From NCBI GenBank assembly GCA_963723235.1, contig CAVRPV010000010.1, forward strand, positions 62,001-126,000: a stretch of DNA of 64,000 bases. The letters run 5' to 3'. This stretch comes from CAIRTM01 sp963723235 (GTDB taxonomy: Bacteria; Desulfobacterota; WTBG01; CAIYCZ01; CAIRTM01). The position numbers and the translations under genes were made by a program. How positions within the stretch are numbered: position 1 is the stretch's first letter; each line of letters begins with the position of its first letter. The notes beneath the pieces are model-generated. The model saw only the letters and a program-made list of their open reading frames with translations. It did not search any database and was not told the DNA's origin. Shown here one piece after another: positions 43,861-53,561 of this stretch.

Positions 43861-46353
43861 ATGACCATTGCCAGAAGAAATTGGCCTGTATCATTCAAGA
43901 AGAATACGGTTGAAGCCCTGAAAACATCAATCATGAGTAATCTTGAGTACCGTCTTGCAAAAGATCAATACAGCGCAACCGGGTATGATCTTTTCCTCAG
44001 TACGGCTTACGCTGTGCTCGAGCGTCTGGTTGAGCGCTGGATTGCAACCCAGCAGACCTATCATAAGAGCAACGCTAAAAGGGTATATTATCTTTCCATG
44101 GAATTTTTGCTGGGACGCTCCCTTGAGAACAGCCTCATCAATCTGGGGCTGTATGAGGCGTGTCGTGAAACGCTTGACCAGATCGGACTTGACCTTGAGG
44201 CAACGCGCCGTTACGAGGTTGACGCCGGTCTGGGCAACGGAGGACTGGGACGACTGGCGGCCTGTTTTCTTGATTCCATGGCAACTATGGAGCTTCCGGC
44301 ACAGGGCTACGGCCTGCGCTATGAGTTTGGACTTTTTCACCAGCGCCTCTCTAACGGTATGCAGGTCGAGACACCTGATAACTGGCTGGCATTGCCCAAC
44401 CCCTGGGAGATAGAACGCCCGGAATACTGTTTTAAGGTTCGTTTCGGCGGCACGGTTGAGCATAAAAAGGACGCATTTGGACGCGATGATATTGTATGGT
44501 CCGGCGGCCAGGAAGTGCTTGCCATGCCGTTTGATACTCCGGTTCCGGGCTATGCGGTCAACAATGTCAATACACTGCGGCTATGGACTTCCAAGGCCAC
44601 GGAAGAATTCGATCTGGATGATTTTAACATGGGCGACTACATGTCAGCCTGCGGCAACAAGCTGTTCAGTGAAAACATAACAAAAGTACTCTATCCCAAT
44701 GATAATTTTTTTGTGGGCAGGGAACTGCGTCTGAAACAGGAGTTTTTTCTGGTCTCCGCCTCGATACAGGATATTGTAAGGCGTTTCAAGGTCGAAAATA
44801 CGGACATAGCGCTGTTTCCTGAAAAAGTGGCGATACAGCTCAACGATACGCACCCGGCCCTGGCTATTCCGGAACTGATGCGTATCTTGATTGACGATGA
44901 ACAGCTGGACTGGAATCAGGCCTGGGACATCTGCGTCAGCACATTCGGCTATACCAATCACACGGTGCTGCCGGAAGCACTGGAGGAATGGCCGCTTGAA
45001 CTGGTCGGCGCTCTGCTGCCGCGGCATCTTGAAATTATATACCTGATCAATCATACCTTTATGAAAGAGGTTTCACGGCGGTTCCCGGGCGATCAGGACC
45101 GGCTGCGCAGGATGTCTATCATTGCCGAGGACGGCGAGCGCAGGGTTCGTATGGCCTTTCTTGCGACCATTGGCAGCCATTCGGTAAACGGCGTGGCCGA
45201 GCTGCATTCACGACTTATTCGTGAAACAATTTTGAAGGATTTTTACGAGCTGTGGCCAGGCAAGTTCAACAATAAAACCAACGGCGTAACACCCCGGCGC
45301 TGGATGAGGGTTTCAAATCCGGGCCTTTCCGGACTTATAACGGATGCGATCGGCGAGGGCTGGATTCGTGATCTTGACCGTTTGAGAGAACTTGAACCGT
45401 ATGCCGATGACGCAGCGTTTCAGGAAAAGTGGCGCGAGGTAAAACTTCAGTGCAAGCAACGGCTTGCTGATTCGGTCTGGAATCAGGAATGGATTGAGCT
45501 TCATCCGGATTCCATGATAGATGTTCAGGTCAAGCGTATCCATGAATACAAGCGTCAGCTGCTGTTTGCGCTGTGCATTATCGGCAAGTATATTCAGTTG
45601 AAAGAAAACCCGGCGCAGCGCATTGTGCCGCTCACCTGCATCGTTGGCGGCAAGGCCGCGCCCGGCTATCTGAAGGCCAAGTTGATCGTACGTTTCATCA
45701 ACCATATTGCTGACATCGTTAACAATGATCCTGAGACGAGCAGCTTTCTGCGGGTGTCATTTTTGCCCAACTATCGCGTCTCGCTGGCTGAGCGCCTGAT
45801 CCCGGCCACCGATCTTTCTGAGCAGATTTCAACCGCCGGCAAGGAAGCCTCTGGCACCGGCAACATGAAGTTCGCGCTTAACGGTGCGGTAACGATCGGA
45901 ACGCTTGACGGAGCCAATATCGAGATTCTGGAGGAGGTCGGGCGTGACAATATGTTCATATTCGGACTCAATGCCGATGAAGTTGCGCACCTGCGCAGTA
46001 CCGGATATACTCCTAAGGATTATATCGAGGGTTCCGCGCTTCTGAAAGAGGTTGTGCGACTGATTGGTTCCGACTTTTTTTCAACCAGTGAGCCGGGGCT
46101 TTTTAAATCGCTGTATAATGAGTTAACACTCAGGGATGAGTATTTTCTGATGGCTGATTTCGAGTCATACTTCAGAGCCCATGAGCAGGCCATGCAGGCC
46201 TATACGGACAAAAAACTCTGGACCCGAATGTCGATATTGAATGTAGCGCGCTGCGGCAAATTTTCAAGTGACCGGACTATCAGGCAATATACCGAGGAGA
46301 TATGGGGGGTTGCACCGGTTGGCGTAAAACTGCCGTTGCGCAGCCAGGCATAG
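43861..46353 (+). CDS. glgP: Glycogen/alpha-glucan phosphorylase
   Basis: 830 residues, full length for the family. It releases glucose-1-phosphate from glycogen using pyridoxal phosphate. Hallmarks are YYLSMEFLLGRSL, DAGLGNGGLGRLAACFLDSMAT, GYGLRYEFGLF, NDTHPALAIPELMR, GVTPRRW and the PLP-lysine motif EASGTGNMKF (Lys670), then DGANIEI. The start at 43861 has GGGGGA upstream and aligns with family N termini; the reading frame is open further upstream but without homology. No other glycogen gene is adjacent. Confidence 0.95.
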   Translation: MTIARRNWPVSFKKNTVEALKTSIMSNLEYRLAKDQYSATGYDLFLSTAYAVLERLVERWIATQQTYHKSNAKRVYYLSMEFLLGRSLENSLINLGLYEACRETLDQIGLDLEATRRYEVDAGLGNGGLGRLAACFLDSMATMELPAQGYGLRYEFGLFHQRLSNGMQVETPDNWLALPNPWEIERPEYCFKVRFGGTVEHKKDAFGRDDIVWSGGQEVLAMPFDTPVPGYAVNNVNTLRLWTSKATEEFDLDDFNMGDYMSACGNKLFSENITKVLYPNDNFFVGRELRLKQEFFLVSASIQDIVRRFKVENTDIALFPEKVAIQLNDTHPALAIPELMRILIDDEQLDWNQAWDICVSTFGYTNHTVLPEALEEWPLELVGALLPRHLEIIYLINHTFMKEVSRRFPGDQDRLRRMSIIAEDGERRVRMAFLATIGSHSVNGVAELHSRLIRETILKDFYELWPGKFNNKTNGVTPRRWMRVSNPGLSGLITDAIGEGWIRDLDRLRELEPYADDAAFQEKWREVKLQCKQRLADSVWNQEWIELHPDSMIDVQVKRIHEYKRQLLFALCIIGKYIQLKENPAQRIVPLTCIVGGKAAPGYLKAKLIVRFINHIADIVNNDPETSSFLRVSFLPNYRVSLAERLIPATDLSEQISTAGKEASGTGNMKFALNGAVTIGTLDGANIEILEEVGRDNMFIFGLNADEVAHLRSTGYTPKDYIEGSALLKEVVRLIGSDFFSTSEPGLFKSLYNELTLRDEYFLMADFESYFRAHEQAMQAYTDKKLWTRMSILNVARCGKFSSDRTIRQYTEEIWGVAPVGVKLPLRSQA

Positions 46354-46365
46354 TACTGCAAACAG

Positions 46366-46388
46366 ATGCAGCCGCTTTGCGGCTGCAT
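46366..46388. terminator. Bidirectional-type hairpin between convergent glgP and clpB
   Basis: ATGCAGCCGC-TTT-GCGGCTGCAT is a perfect ten-pair hairpin placed between the two stop codons. It lacks a T tract on either side, so Rho-independent action is plausible but not certain. Confidence 0.6.
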
Positions 46389-46407
46389 TGGAGCAGGGCG
46401 TAGCAGT

Positions 46408-48984
46408 TTATGTGATACTGAGCTCGTCAGCTCCTTCCTTATAATCGACCGTTACCCGCTCGTTTTCTTTGTAGGCCCCCTCCAGTATTTTAATGGCCAG
46501 CGGATCCTGTATGTAGCGCTGAATAGCCCGTTTCATGGGCCGGGCACCGTAGACAGGATCAAAGCCGTGGTTGACGATGAAATCAAGTGCAGCTTCGCTC
46601 ACGTTCAAATCCAGCCTTCTCTCCAGCAGACGTTTTGTCAGCAGTTCAAGCTGCAGTACCACGATTTGCCTGAGCTGTTCGCGCTCCAGGCTGTTAAACA
46701 GCACGACTTCATCAATGCGGTTTAAAAACTCAGGTTTCAGCGAGGCCCGCAATATTTCCATAACCCGCTGCTCGCGCTCCAGGCCCTGCGATTCCAGCAT
46801 GACTTGACTGCCGAGGTTCGACGTCATGATGATGATGCTGTTTTTAAAATCAACGGTACGGCCCTGTCCGTCGGTAAGCCGCCCGTCATCCAGGATTTGC
46901 AGCAGGATGTTGAAAACATCAGGGTGAGCTTTCTCGAATTCGTCAAACAGAATAACTGCATAGGGCCTGCGCCGTATCTGTTCGGTCAGATAGCCGCCTT
47001 CATCGTAGCCGACATAGCCCGGGGGCGCTCCGATCAGGCGCGCGACAGAATGCTTCTCCATGTACTCGGACATGTCGATACGAATCATGGAATGCTCATC
47101 GTCAAAAAGGAACTGGGCCAGGGCGCGCGCAAGTTCGGTTTTGCCGACCCCGGTCGGACCCATGAAGATAAATGAGCCAAGAGGGCGGTTCGGGTCCTGC
47201 AGGCCGGAACGGGCGCGGCGCACGGAATTGGCGACATGCCGGACAGCCTCGTCCTGGCCGACAACGCGCCGGCAGATGCGCTCTTCCATGTGTACCAGTT
47301 TTTCAAGTTCTCCCTCCAGCATGCGTGCTATTGGTATGCCGGTCCATTTTGAAACAATTTCAGCTATGTCCTCTTCCTCAACTTCTTCTTTAAGCATACG
47401 TGTTTCAGCCCCTGTGGCACTGTAGTTCCGGTTGGCCTCTTCAAGCCGGCGCTCTAAATCGGCAAGGGTTCCATATCGAATCTGGGCGACTTTTTCAAAG
47501 TTACCCATGCGCTCGGCGCGCTGCTCTTCCTGGCGGGCCTCTTCAATCTGCTCTTTGAGCTGTTGTATGGCCTGGATGGTTGCCTTCTCGGCATGCCATT
47601 GGCTTGTGCTGTCAGCGCATTGTTTTTTAAGCGTATTGATTTCAGAGCTGATACGCTCAAGACGCTCCTTTGACGCAGCGTCTTTTTCTTTTTTAAGTGC
47701 TTCGCGCTCGATTTCAGCCTGCATCAGGCGTCGCTGCAGTTCATCAATTTCAGCCGGCAGGCTGTCGATTTCCATGCGCAGCGCGGAGGCGCCCTCGTCA
47801 ATAAGGTCGACGGCTTTGTCAGGCAGAAAACGATCGGTGATGTAACGGTTGGACAGCATGGCTGCTGCAACAATGGCAGCGTCCTGAATGCGCACACCGT
47901 GATGCAGCTCGTAGCGTTCTTTCAACCCGCGCAGGATCGAAATTGTGTCTTCAACGCTCGGCTCCTTTACCAGAACCGGTTGAAAACGGCGCTCCAGGGC
48001 CGCATCTTTTTCGATATACTTGCGATATTCATTCAGGGTCGTAGCGCCAATGCAGCGCAGTTCTCCGCGGGCAAGAGCGGGCTTGAGCATGTTGGATGCA
48101 TCTACCGCACCTTCAGCCGAACCGGCTCCGACAACCGTGTGCAGTTCATCAATGAACATGATAATCGAGCCGTTTGATTCCTGAACTTCCTTAAGAACGG
48201 CTTTGAGCCTGTCTTCAAATTCACCGCGGTATTTCGCACCGGCCAGCAGCGAACCCATATCGAGTGAAACCAGTCGTTTATCGCGCAGACCTTCGGGAAC
48301 GTCCCCGTTGACGATACGGCGGGCAAGACCTTCAACGATTGCTGTTTTGCCCACGCCGGGTTCACCGATCAGAACCGGATTATTTTTGGTGCGGCGCGAC
48401 AGCACCTGGATAACGCGTCTGATTTCACTGTCCCGGCCGATAACCGGGTCAAGCTTATCCGCAACTGCCTGTTCGGTTAAATCGCGCGCGTACTGCTGAA
48501 GTGCCTGGTATTTGTCTTCCGGGTTCTGGTCGGTAACGCGCTGGCTGCCGCGTACGGTGCTCATGGCTTTTAAGAGGTCGTTTTTAGTGATACCTGATTC
48601 TTTCAGGAGTTGTGCCGCAGATGAGCCACCGCAGTCAAAAATTGCCAGGAGCAGATGTTCAACGCTTATGAATTCATCGTTGAGTTGACGGGCTTCCTGT
48701 GCGGCGGCATCAAGCAGTTTTTTTGTGCGGGCTGATATGTACACATCAACACCGCTCCCGCTAATTGACGGCAAACCCTTGAGCCTGCTGTCAAGCGCGG
48801 ACTGCAGTTGTGAGGGATTAGCGCCGGTTTTTTGAAGCAGTGTCCGGCCGATTGAACCTTCCTGTGACACAATAGCCTGGAGCACATGCTCGGGGTCAAT
48901 CTGCTGATGTCCGAAGTTGGCGGCTGTTTTTTCGGCGGCCGCCAGAATCTCCTGGGCTTTTATCGTGAATTTATCGTTTCGCAT
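46408..48984 (-). CDS. clpB: ATP-dependent chaperone ClpB
   Basis: 858 residues, complete. The Clp N-terminal repeat domain (1-145) is followed by the first AAA+ module with Walker A GEPGVGKTAIVEG (about 205) and Walker B IIMFIDELHT. The long coiled-coil M domain (about 410-530) is present, which separates ClpB from ClpA. The second AAA+ module has GPTGVGKTELARALAQ and ILFDEFEKAHPDV. It dissolves protein aggregates together with DnaK. No sigma-32-like promoter was recognised in the divergent gap to the next gene. Confidence 0.95.
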   Translation of the reverse strand: MRNDKFTIKAQEILAAAEKTAANFGHQQIDPEHVLQAIVSQEGSIGRTLLQKTGANPSQLQSALDSRLKGLPSISGSGVDVYISARTKKLLDAAAQEARQLNDEFISVEHLLLAIFDCGGSSAAQLLKESGITKNDLLKAMSTVRGSQRVTDQNPEDKYQALQQYARDLTEQAVADKLDPVIGRDSEIRRVIQVLSRRTKNNPVLIGEPGVGKTAIVEGLARRIVNGDVPEGLRDKRLVSLDMGSLLAGAKYRGEFEDRLKAVLKEVQESNGSIIMFIDELHTVVGAGSAEGAVDASNMLKPALARGELRCIGATTLNEYRKYIEKDAALERRFQPVLVKEPSVEDTISILRGLKERYELHHGVRIQDAAIVAAAMLSNRYITDRFLPDKAVDLIDEGASALRMEIDSLPAEIDELQRRLMQAEIEREALKKEKDAASKERLERISSEINTLKKQCADSTSQWHAEKATIQAIQQLKEQIEEARQEEQRAERMGNFEKVAQIRYGTLADLERRLEEANRNYSATGAETRMLKEEVEEEDIAEIVSKWTGIPIARMLEGELEKLVHMEERICRRVVGQDEAVRHVANSVRRARSGLQDPNRPLGSFIFMGPTGVGKTELARALAQFLFDDEHSMIRIDMSEYMEKHSVARLIGAPPGYVGYDEGGYLTEQIRRRPYAVILFDEFEKAHPDVFNILLQILDDGRLTDGQGRTVDFKNSIIIMTSNLGSQVMLESQGLEREQRVMEILRASLKPEFLNRIDEVVLFNSLEREQLRQIVVLQLELLTKRLLERRLDLNVSEAALDFIVNHGFDPVYGARPMKRAIQRYIQDPLAIKILEGAYKENERVTVDYKEGADELSIT

Positions 48985-49220
48985 TATTGATCACCTGTTT
49001 TGCTTTCATGTTTACATTAGCATCCCTTGTTTGGTATCGTACGAAAACAAACACAACAATATCCGGGTGATAACCTTATTCATTTAAAAAATAAGCTCGC
49101 CGTATGAAAAGTCAACATTGCACATCCGGAAAATTACCGCTGTTCTCTGTACACATTTCCTTGCGTTCCGGCAGTGCTCAGGTACATGTGGCTTTCGCTG
49201 ATGCTTCTGTGACAATGGCG

Positions 49221-50801
49221 ATGCGTATTCTAAAACATATATTGAGGCTGTGTCTGCTGACATGCCTTTTTCCGCAGCTGGTTTGCGCAGGAATGTGGAC
49301 ATCCACGCTCCTGGAGCGTGCCGAGGACTATTATGCAGGCGGGCGTTATTTGGAAGCGCTCAGTTTGTATAGTGATTGTGTAAACAACAGCGAGACTGAT
49401 GCTGAAAAAGCCGCAGCACTCTTCGGTATCGGACTTTTGTTTGACCAATATTTGGACGATTGCGAACAGGCCCTTACGTATTACAGCCGCCATATTGAGC
49501 TTCAGGGAGAAGAAAGCGCCCGGGCACTGCATTACAGTGCCCGGGTTATGATGCGTCAGTCCCGCCCGGAGTCAGCCCGGGTTTGTTACCGTGAACTTTT
49601 GCTGCGCTATCCGGCATATGCTGCTGACAATGCCATTCAAGACGAGCTTAAGTGTTGTGTGAGCGGTGCTGTTGAGCACGCGGGGTTGTTTGATCGTGAT
49701 CGTCTCCGGAATATGTCCGGTTTGGTAAGGGTGTTAATCGAGAACGGAAACGATCCGGTTGAGATTAAGGGCAGTCCCGATCTGTTTGTTGCTCCGGACG
49801 GCAGTGCGGATGTCTGGACGCACCATGACACTTCGCTTGTTGTGAGGGCCGACAACGACAGCCTGTTTGTCAATGATGCGCGGTGGGAACATGCGGAACT
49901 GATTATACGGGGCGGGCACAAAGACCGCCTGCAGGTTAATGGTCGCTGGTACCGTTCTCGGGTGCGTGTACGCGCCGAGAACGGCAGGGTACTGGTGGTC
50001 AATCATGTCGGCCTTGAGCAGTATCTCTACGGCGTTTTGCCGCGTGAGACGTATGTGTCATGGCCGGCAGCTGCTCTGCAGGCTCAGGCTGTTGCGGCCC
50101 GCACGTATGCGCTCTACCATATGCTCGTGCGACAGGGCTGCAGCTATGATGTTTTCTCGACAACCTCATCGCAGGTCTATGGTGGACTTGACGGCGAGCA
50201 TCCTGCAACAAACAGGGCAGTTGATGCTACCCGCGATTTGGTGCTGTTCAATGGCCGCCAGCTTGTTCTGGCACTCTATCATGCCAACAGCGGGGGCGTG
50301 GTTGAAGCTGTTGAGGATGTCTGGGGCGCACGCCTGCCGTATTTGCTTCGAGTAGTTGATACTCCCAGTCTGCAGGGGCGCGGCGCCCAGTGGACATGCT
50401 CCCTGAGCGCGTCTGAGGTGGTTGAACGTTTGGTAAACTACGGAGTTGCATGTAAAAATATTGAGAGTATTCAGCCGGTGAAGCGTTCCGGCAGCGGACG
50501 CGTGGAGCAGGTTGCGCTGGGCGGGCAGGGCGCTTCTGTCGTGATAAGCGGCAACAGCCTGCGCTTGATGCTGGGCCCCTCTGTTGTCAAAAGTACGCGC
50601 TTTATTGTTGAAAATGTGGATGAATCATTTGTATTCACGGGAACAGGTTATGGCCACGGAGTCGGCATGAGTCAATGGGGCGCGTACGCAATTGCAAAAA
50701 ACAAGGATGATTATCAGTCCATACTGGCGCATTATTATCCGGGAACGGAATTGGCAGCGTGGAATACCCATGGGCAGCCAGCTACCGGATTCAGGAGATA
50801 A
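49221..50801 (+). CDS. SpoIID/LytB-domain protein with TPR-like N terminus
   Basis: About 526 residues. A signal peptide (MRILKHILRLCLLTCLFPQLVCA) is followed by TPR-like helices with YYAGGRYLEALSLYSDCV and ALFGIGLLFDQYLDDCEQALTYYSRHI. The SpoIID domain is clear: VNHVGLEQYLYGVLPRE, WPAAALQAQAVAARTYAL, YDVFSTTSSQVYGG, YHANSGGVVE and GTGYGHGVGMSQWGAYAIAK. SpoIID-type proteins are peptidoglycan lytic enzymes (glycan-strand cleavage), so an envelope-remodelling role is expected. The start is placed at the signal peptide (49221; 49104 is possible). Confidence 0.85.
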   Translation: MRILKHILRLCLLTCLFPQLVCAGMWTSTLLERAEDYYAGGRYLEALSLYSDCVNNSETDAEKAAALFGIGLLFDQYLDDCEQALTYYSRHIELQGEESARALHYSARVMMRQSRPESARVCYRELLLRYPAYAADNAIQDELKCCVSGAVEHAGLFDRDRLRNMSGLVRVLIENGNDPVEIKGSPDLFVAPDGSADVWTHHDTSLVVRADNDSLFVNDARWEHAELIIRGGHKDRLQVNGRWYRSRVRVRAENGRVLVVNHVGLEQYLYGVLPRETYVSWPAAALQAQAVAARTYALYHMLVRQGCSYDVFSTTSSQVYGGLDGEHPATNRAVDATRDLVLFNGRQLVLALYHANSGGVVEAVEDVWGARLPYLLRVVDTPSLQGRGAQWTCSLSASEVVERLVNYGVACKNIESIQPVKRSGSGRVEQVALGGQGASVVISGNSLRLMLGPSVVKSTRFIVENVDESFVFTGTGYGHGVGMSQWGAYAIAKNKDDYQSILAHYYPGTELAAWNTHGQPATGFRR

Positions 50802-51034
50802 CCCATGTGTGTGCAAACAATTGCGTTCTGGTTGTTCTGCGCGGCTATCAGGTTGTCGCAATTAGCAATTATACTTTAGGGCAACTGTAGCGTTTTGCAT
50901 GAGCGCATACGGTGATCAAAGGTTTATGTGTCTCGTGGTATGTGTTTGGTGGTGAAATAGTATCAATAGCGGGTTGATCTTGGTATTACATTCATAGAGC
51001 GATCCTGTTTTGCAGGGACATAATCGGGTGTGGC

Positions 51035-51862
51035 ATGATTCGGACTGATATGCGCGATGTTGCGGAGCTGTTTGCACCGGTAAAACCCGGTGTCAATCTC
51101 GTGCGTCTTTTGGGGCATGAGCATGTGCACCTCGTGATTTCGCCGCATCCTGATGATGACGTGATCGGTGCCGGTGGTATGATGGCATTGCTTGCCGGAT
51201 CGAGGCAGCCGGTTGTCGTTGTGTATGTGACCAGTGGCGCTCCGGCCGGGCGTTATGGATTGAGTATCGCCCGAATCCGCAGGGGCGAGGCCCTTGAGGC
51301 ACTACGGCTTATTCGGGCTCGTGGCGCGTTTTTTTTACCGTTTACATCACAGGATGTACATGCATCACCTGCCAGTGTGCAGGCGCTGCTTATGAAGATT
51401 ATTCGTCTGGCACAACCACGGGCATTGTACGTGCCGTGTCCTTTTGAGCGGCATGGGACCCATCGGGCAGTTACGTGTATGGCTGTGTCTGGAATTCGTC
51501 GTCAGTATCCGTATGCGGGAGAGCTTTGGGGCTACAGTGTCTGGAGCACGCTGTTTCCATCGTCGCTGGTGAAAAGTGTCGATATATCACGAGTTGCGCA
51601 TCTTAAACGCAGGGCGATCGAACGGCACGTAAGCCAGGTTGCTGTGAAGGACTATGCCGGAGGTGTTTTGGGACTTAACTGTCATGCGGCTGTATTTAAT
51701 TCTATTCTGCCTGATAGAAAAAATATTCGTTATGTTGAGCAGTTTTTGGATATGCGCATGCTTGTTCAAAAGCCCCGGTTGAGTATAGAGCGCTTTGTCC
51801 GTCAGGCATTATTTCAGGCAATGGTTGATGTGGACGTACAATCGCGTTCATGTCCCTTTTAA
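51035..51862 (+). CDS. PIG-L family deacetylase
   Basis: 275 residues. The zinc-site motif HPDDD is at residues 38-42 (ISPHPDDDVIGAGG) and the third ligand is in FERHGTHRAV, as in LmbE/PIG-L N-acetylglucosaminyl deacetylases. The substrate is unknown; glycolipid, thiol-cofactor precursor or cell-wall sugars are all seen in the family. It precedes the BrkB gene by 23 bases. Confidence 0.85.
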   Translation: MIRTDMRDVAELFAPVKPGVNLVRLLGHEHVHLVISPHPDDDVIGAGGMMALLAGSRQPVVVVYVTSGAPAGRYGLSIARIRRGEALEALRLIRARGAFFLPFTSQDVHASPASVQALLMKIIRLAQPRALYVPCPFERHGTHRAVTCMAVSGIRRQYPYAGELWGYSVWSTLFPSSLVKSVDISRVAHLKRRAIERHVSQVAVKDYAGGVLGLNCHAAVFNSILPDRKNIRYVEQFLDMRMLVQKPRLSIERFVRQALFQAMVDVDVQSRSCPF

Positions 51863-51885
51863 TCTGTGTATTGAGAGGAGGAATC

Positions 51886-53205
51886 ATGGTTGCACGTATC
51901 ATGCGTTTTTTTAAGTACGATATCTGGAACATGCAGCTTGCGCAGATTTCAGCAACCAGGGCTTTTTTGCTGAAGTTCGTACGCATTGTCGTGTTGTCTA
52001 TTAGGGGCTTTGATGAGGATAAGTGCGCGCTGCGTGCCTCTGCGCTCACGTTTTATACAATGCTATCAATTGTGCCGGTTCTGGCCATGGCGTTCGGTGT
52101 GGCCAAGGGGTTTGGTTTTGAGAAGCTGCTTGAACGCCAGATCTTAGAGCGCATGCAGGGGCAGGAGGAAATAGCCAATTATATGATCAGTTTTTCATCT
52201 GCAATGCTCGATAACACACGCGGCGGTATGGTGGCCGGCATCGGTATTGTTCTTTTGTTCTGGGCGGTTATTAAGCTTCTGGGAAATATTGAAACATCGT
52301 TTAATGCCATTTGGGGGGTTGATAAAGGTCGCAGCCTGAGCCGCAAGTTTTGTGATTATCTGTCCGCCATGCTGTTGTGCCCGGTATTGCTGATTATGGC
52401 AGGTGCTGTCAATGTGTTGATATCAAGCCGGGTGCGCGATATCGTTGAAAAACAGCCGTTGCTTGATTTTGTCGGCCCGATGATATTCTCGCTTCTGAAC
52501 CTTTTGCCATATTGTGTGATGTGGGTTTTGTTTTCATTTTTATATATGTTTATGCCGAATATCAGGGTGCGTTTCAAGGCAGGTATAGCCGGCGGTATTG
52601 TCGCCGGAACCCTGTATCAGATCCTCCAGATGGTATACATCAGTTTTCAAATCGGTGTCGCTCAGTATAATGCGATTTACGGCGGCTTTGCCGCGTTGCC
52701 GTTATTTTTGATATGGCTTAATATGAGCTGGCTGATTGTGCTGCTGGGCGCTGAAATCACGTTTGCGTTCCAGCATGCGGATACCTATGAATTTGAGCCT
52801 GAGTGCAGAACCCTGAGTTTTGGTTATAAGCGCTTGATGAGTTTGTGGGTTATGCATCTTCTGGTTAAATGTTTTGAAAACGGTGATTGCCCGCCGGGGG
52901 TTGATGACGTCAGCATGAGGCTGCGCATGCCGGCGCGTTTGGTGCAGCAAATACTGTCTGAATTGACGCTCTGTAATATGGTGGCGGAAGTCAATGTTGC
53001 CGGAACAAACGGTATCCGGTATCAGCCGTCTCATGATATTTCCAGCATTACTATTGCCGCGGTTATTGAGGCGCTTGAGCGCCATGGAGGTTCCGGTTTG
53101 CCGGTGAACGAAACCGCCGAGCTTAAAAAGCTTGAAGACCACCTTGGCCGGTTTCGCACCCTGGTTGCTGAATCGCCTGAAAACAATCTTTTGGTCAGGC
53201 TGTAA
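51886..53205 (+). CDS. YihY/BrkB family inner membrane protein
   Basis: 439 residues. The YihY core has six helices with LRASALTFYTMLSIVPVLAMAFGVAKGFG, GIGIVLLFWAVIKLLGNIETSFNAIWGV and YGGFAALPLFLIWLNMSWLIVLLGAEITFAFQHA. The C-terminal 140 residues form a soluble part that resembles a winged helix (MRLRMPARLVQQILSELTLCNMV). It was once annotated as ribonuclease BN; its true role is unknown. AGGAGG precedes the ATG at 51886. Confidence 0.9.
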   Translation: MVARIMRFFKYDIWNMQLAQISATRAFLLKFVRIVVLSIRGFDEDKCALRASALTFYTMLSIVPVLAMAFGVAKGFGFEKLLERQILERMQGQEEIANYMISFSSAMLDNTRGGMVAGIGIVLLFWAVIKLLGNIETSFNAIWGVDKGRSLSRKFCDYLSAMLLCPVLLIMAGAVNVLISSRVRDIVEKQPLLDFVGPMIFSLLNLLPYCVMWVLFSFLYMFMPNIRVRFKAGIAGGIVAGTLYQILQMVYISFQIGVAQYNAIYGGFAALPLFLIWLNMSWLIVLLGAEITFAFQHADTYEFEPECRTLSFGYKRLMSLWVMHLLVKCFENGDCPPGVDDVSMRLRMPARLVQQILSELTLCNMVAEVNVAGTNGIRYQPSHDISSITIAAVIEALERHGGSGLPVNETAELKKLEDHLGRFRTLVAESPENNLLVRL

Positions 53206-53415
53206 CAGCTCAGCAATTTTGGTTTGGCGCTGTGCAGCTCAGGCTATCTGTTCGTATTCAACCGTATGGATAAAGCTGTTGTTGGCTGGATATGGTGTTG
53301 AAGAAGCCCGGTATATTTAAGCCGTGTGACAAAGGAAGCCTTCAGGTTTTCTAGCCGGGGGTTGGATCAAACCCAACAATATTGCATAAATATTTCGCCT
53401 GCCAAGCGAAGCCTC

Positions 53416-53445
53416 TTGACAATAAACAGGTAAAAATACTATTAT
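53416..53445 (+). promoter_or_regulatory. Sigma-70 promoter of the thiolase gene
   Basis: TTGACA (53416-53421), an 18-base spacer and TATTAT (53440-53445). Transcription would start about 110 bases before the ATG and include the hairpin at 53497-53527. Confidence 0.55.
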
Positions 53446-53496
53446 TATTGAGTTTAATGGCTTGGAACGCAGGCATTTCAGCGATTGAGTCGTTAT

Positions 53497-53527
53497 CACA
53501 GGTAATGCCTTTATAGGCATACCTGTG
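53497..53527 (+). promoter_or_regulatory. Leader hairpin before the thiolase gene
   Basis: CACAGGTAATGCCT pairs with AGGCATACCTGTG across a TTAT loop with one bulged base. It ends 34 bases before the ATG and leaves the AGGAGG site free. It could be a protein-binding dyad or a transcript-stabilising structure. Confidence 0.45.
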
Positions 53528-53561
53528 CACTATTTATTCATTTAGCAACAGGAGGTTCAGC

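Larger units (their letters stand above)
53206..53561 (+). other. Thiolase leader region with promoter and hairpin
   Basis: The 356-base gap contains no gene. It holds a near-consensus promoter (53416-53445) and a strong 5'-leader hairpin (53497-53527); AGGAGG lies just before the thiolase ATG. Confidence 0.5.

Noticed and set aside
48985..49080. Sigma-32 heat-shock promoter before clpB
   Set aside because: No CTTGAA-N13-CCCCAT-like pair is seen on the minus strand of the gap.
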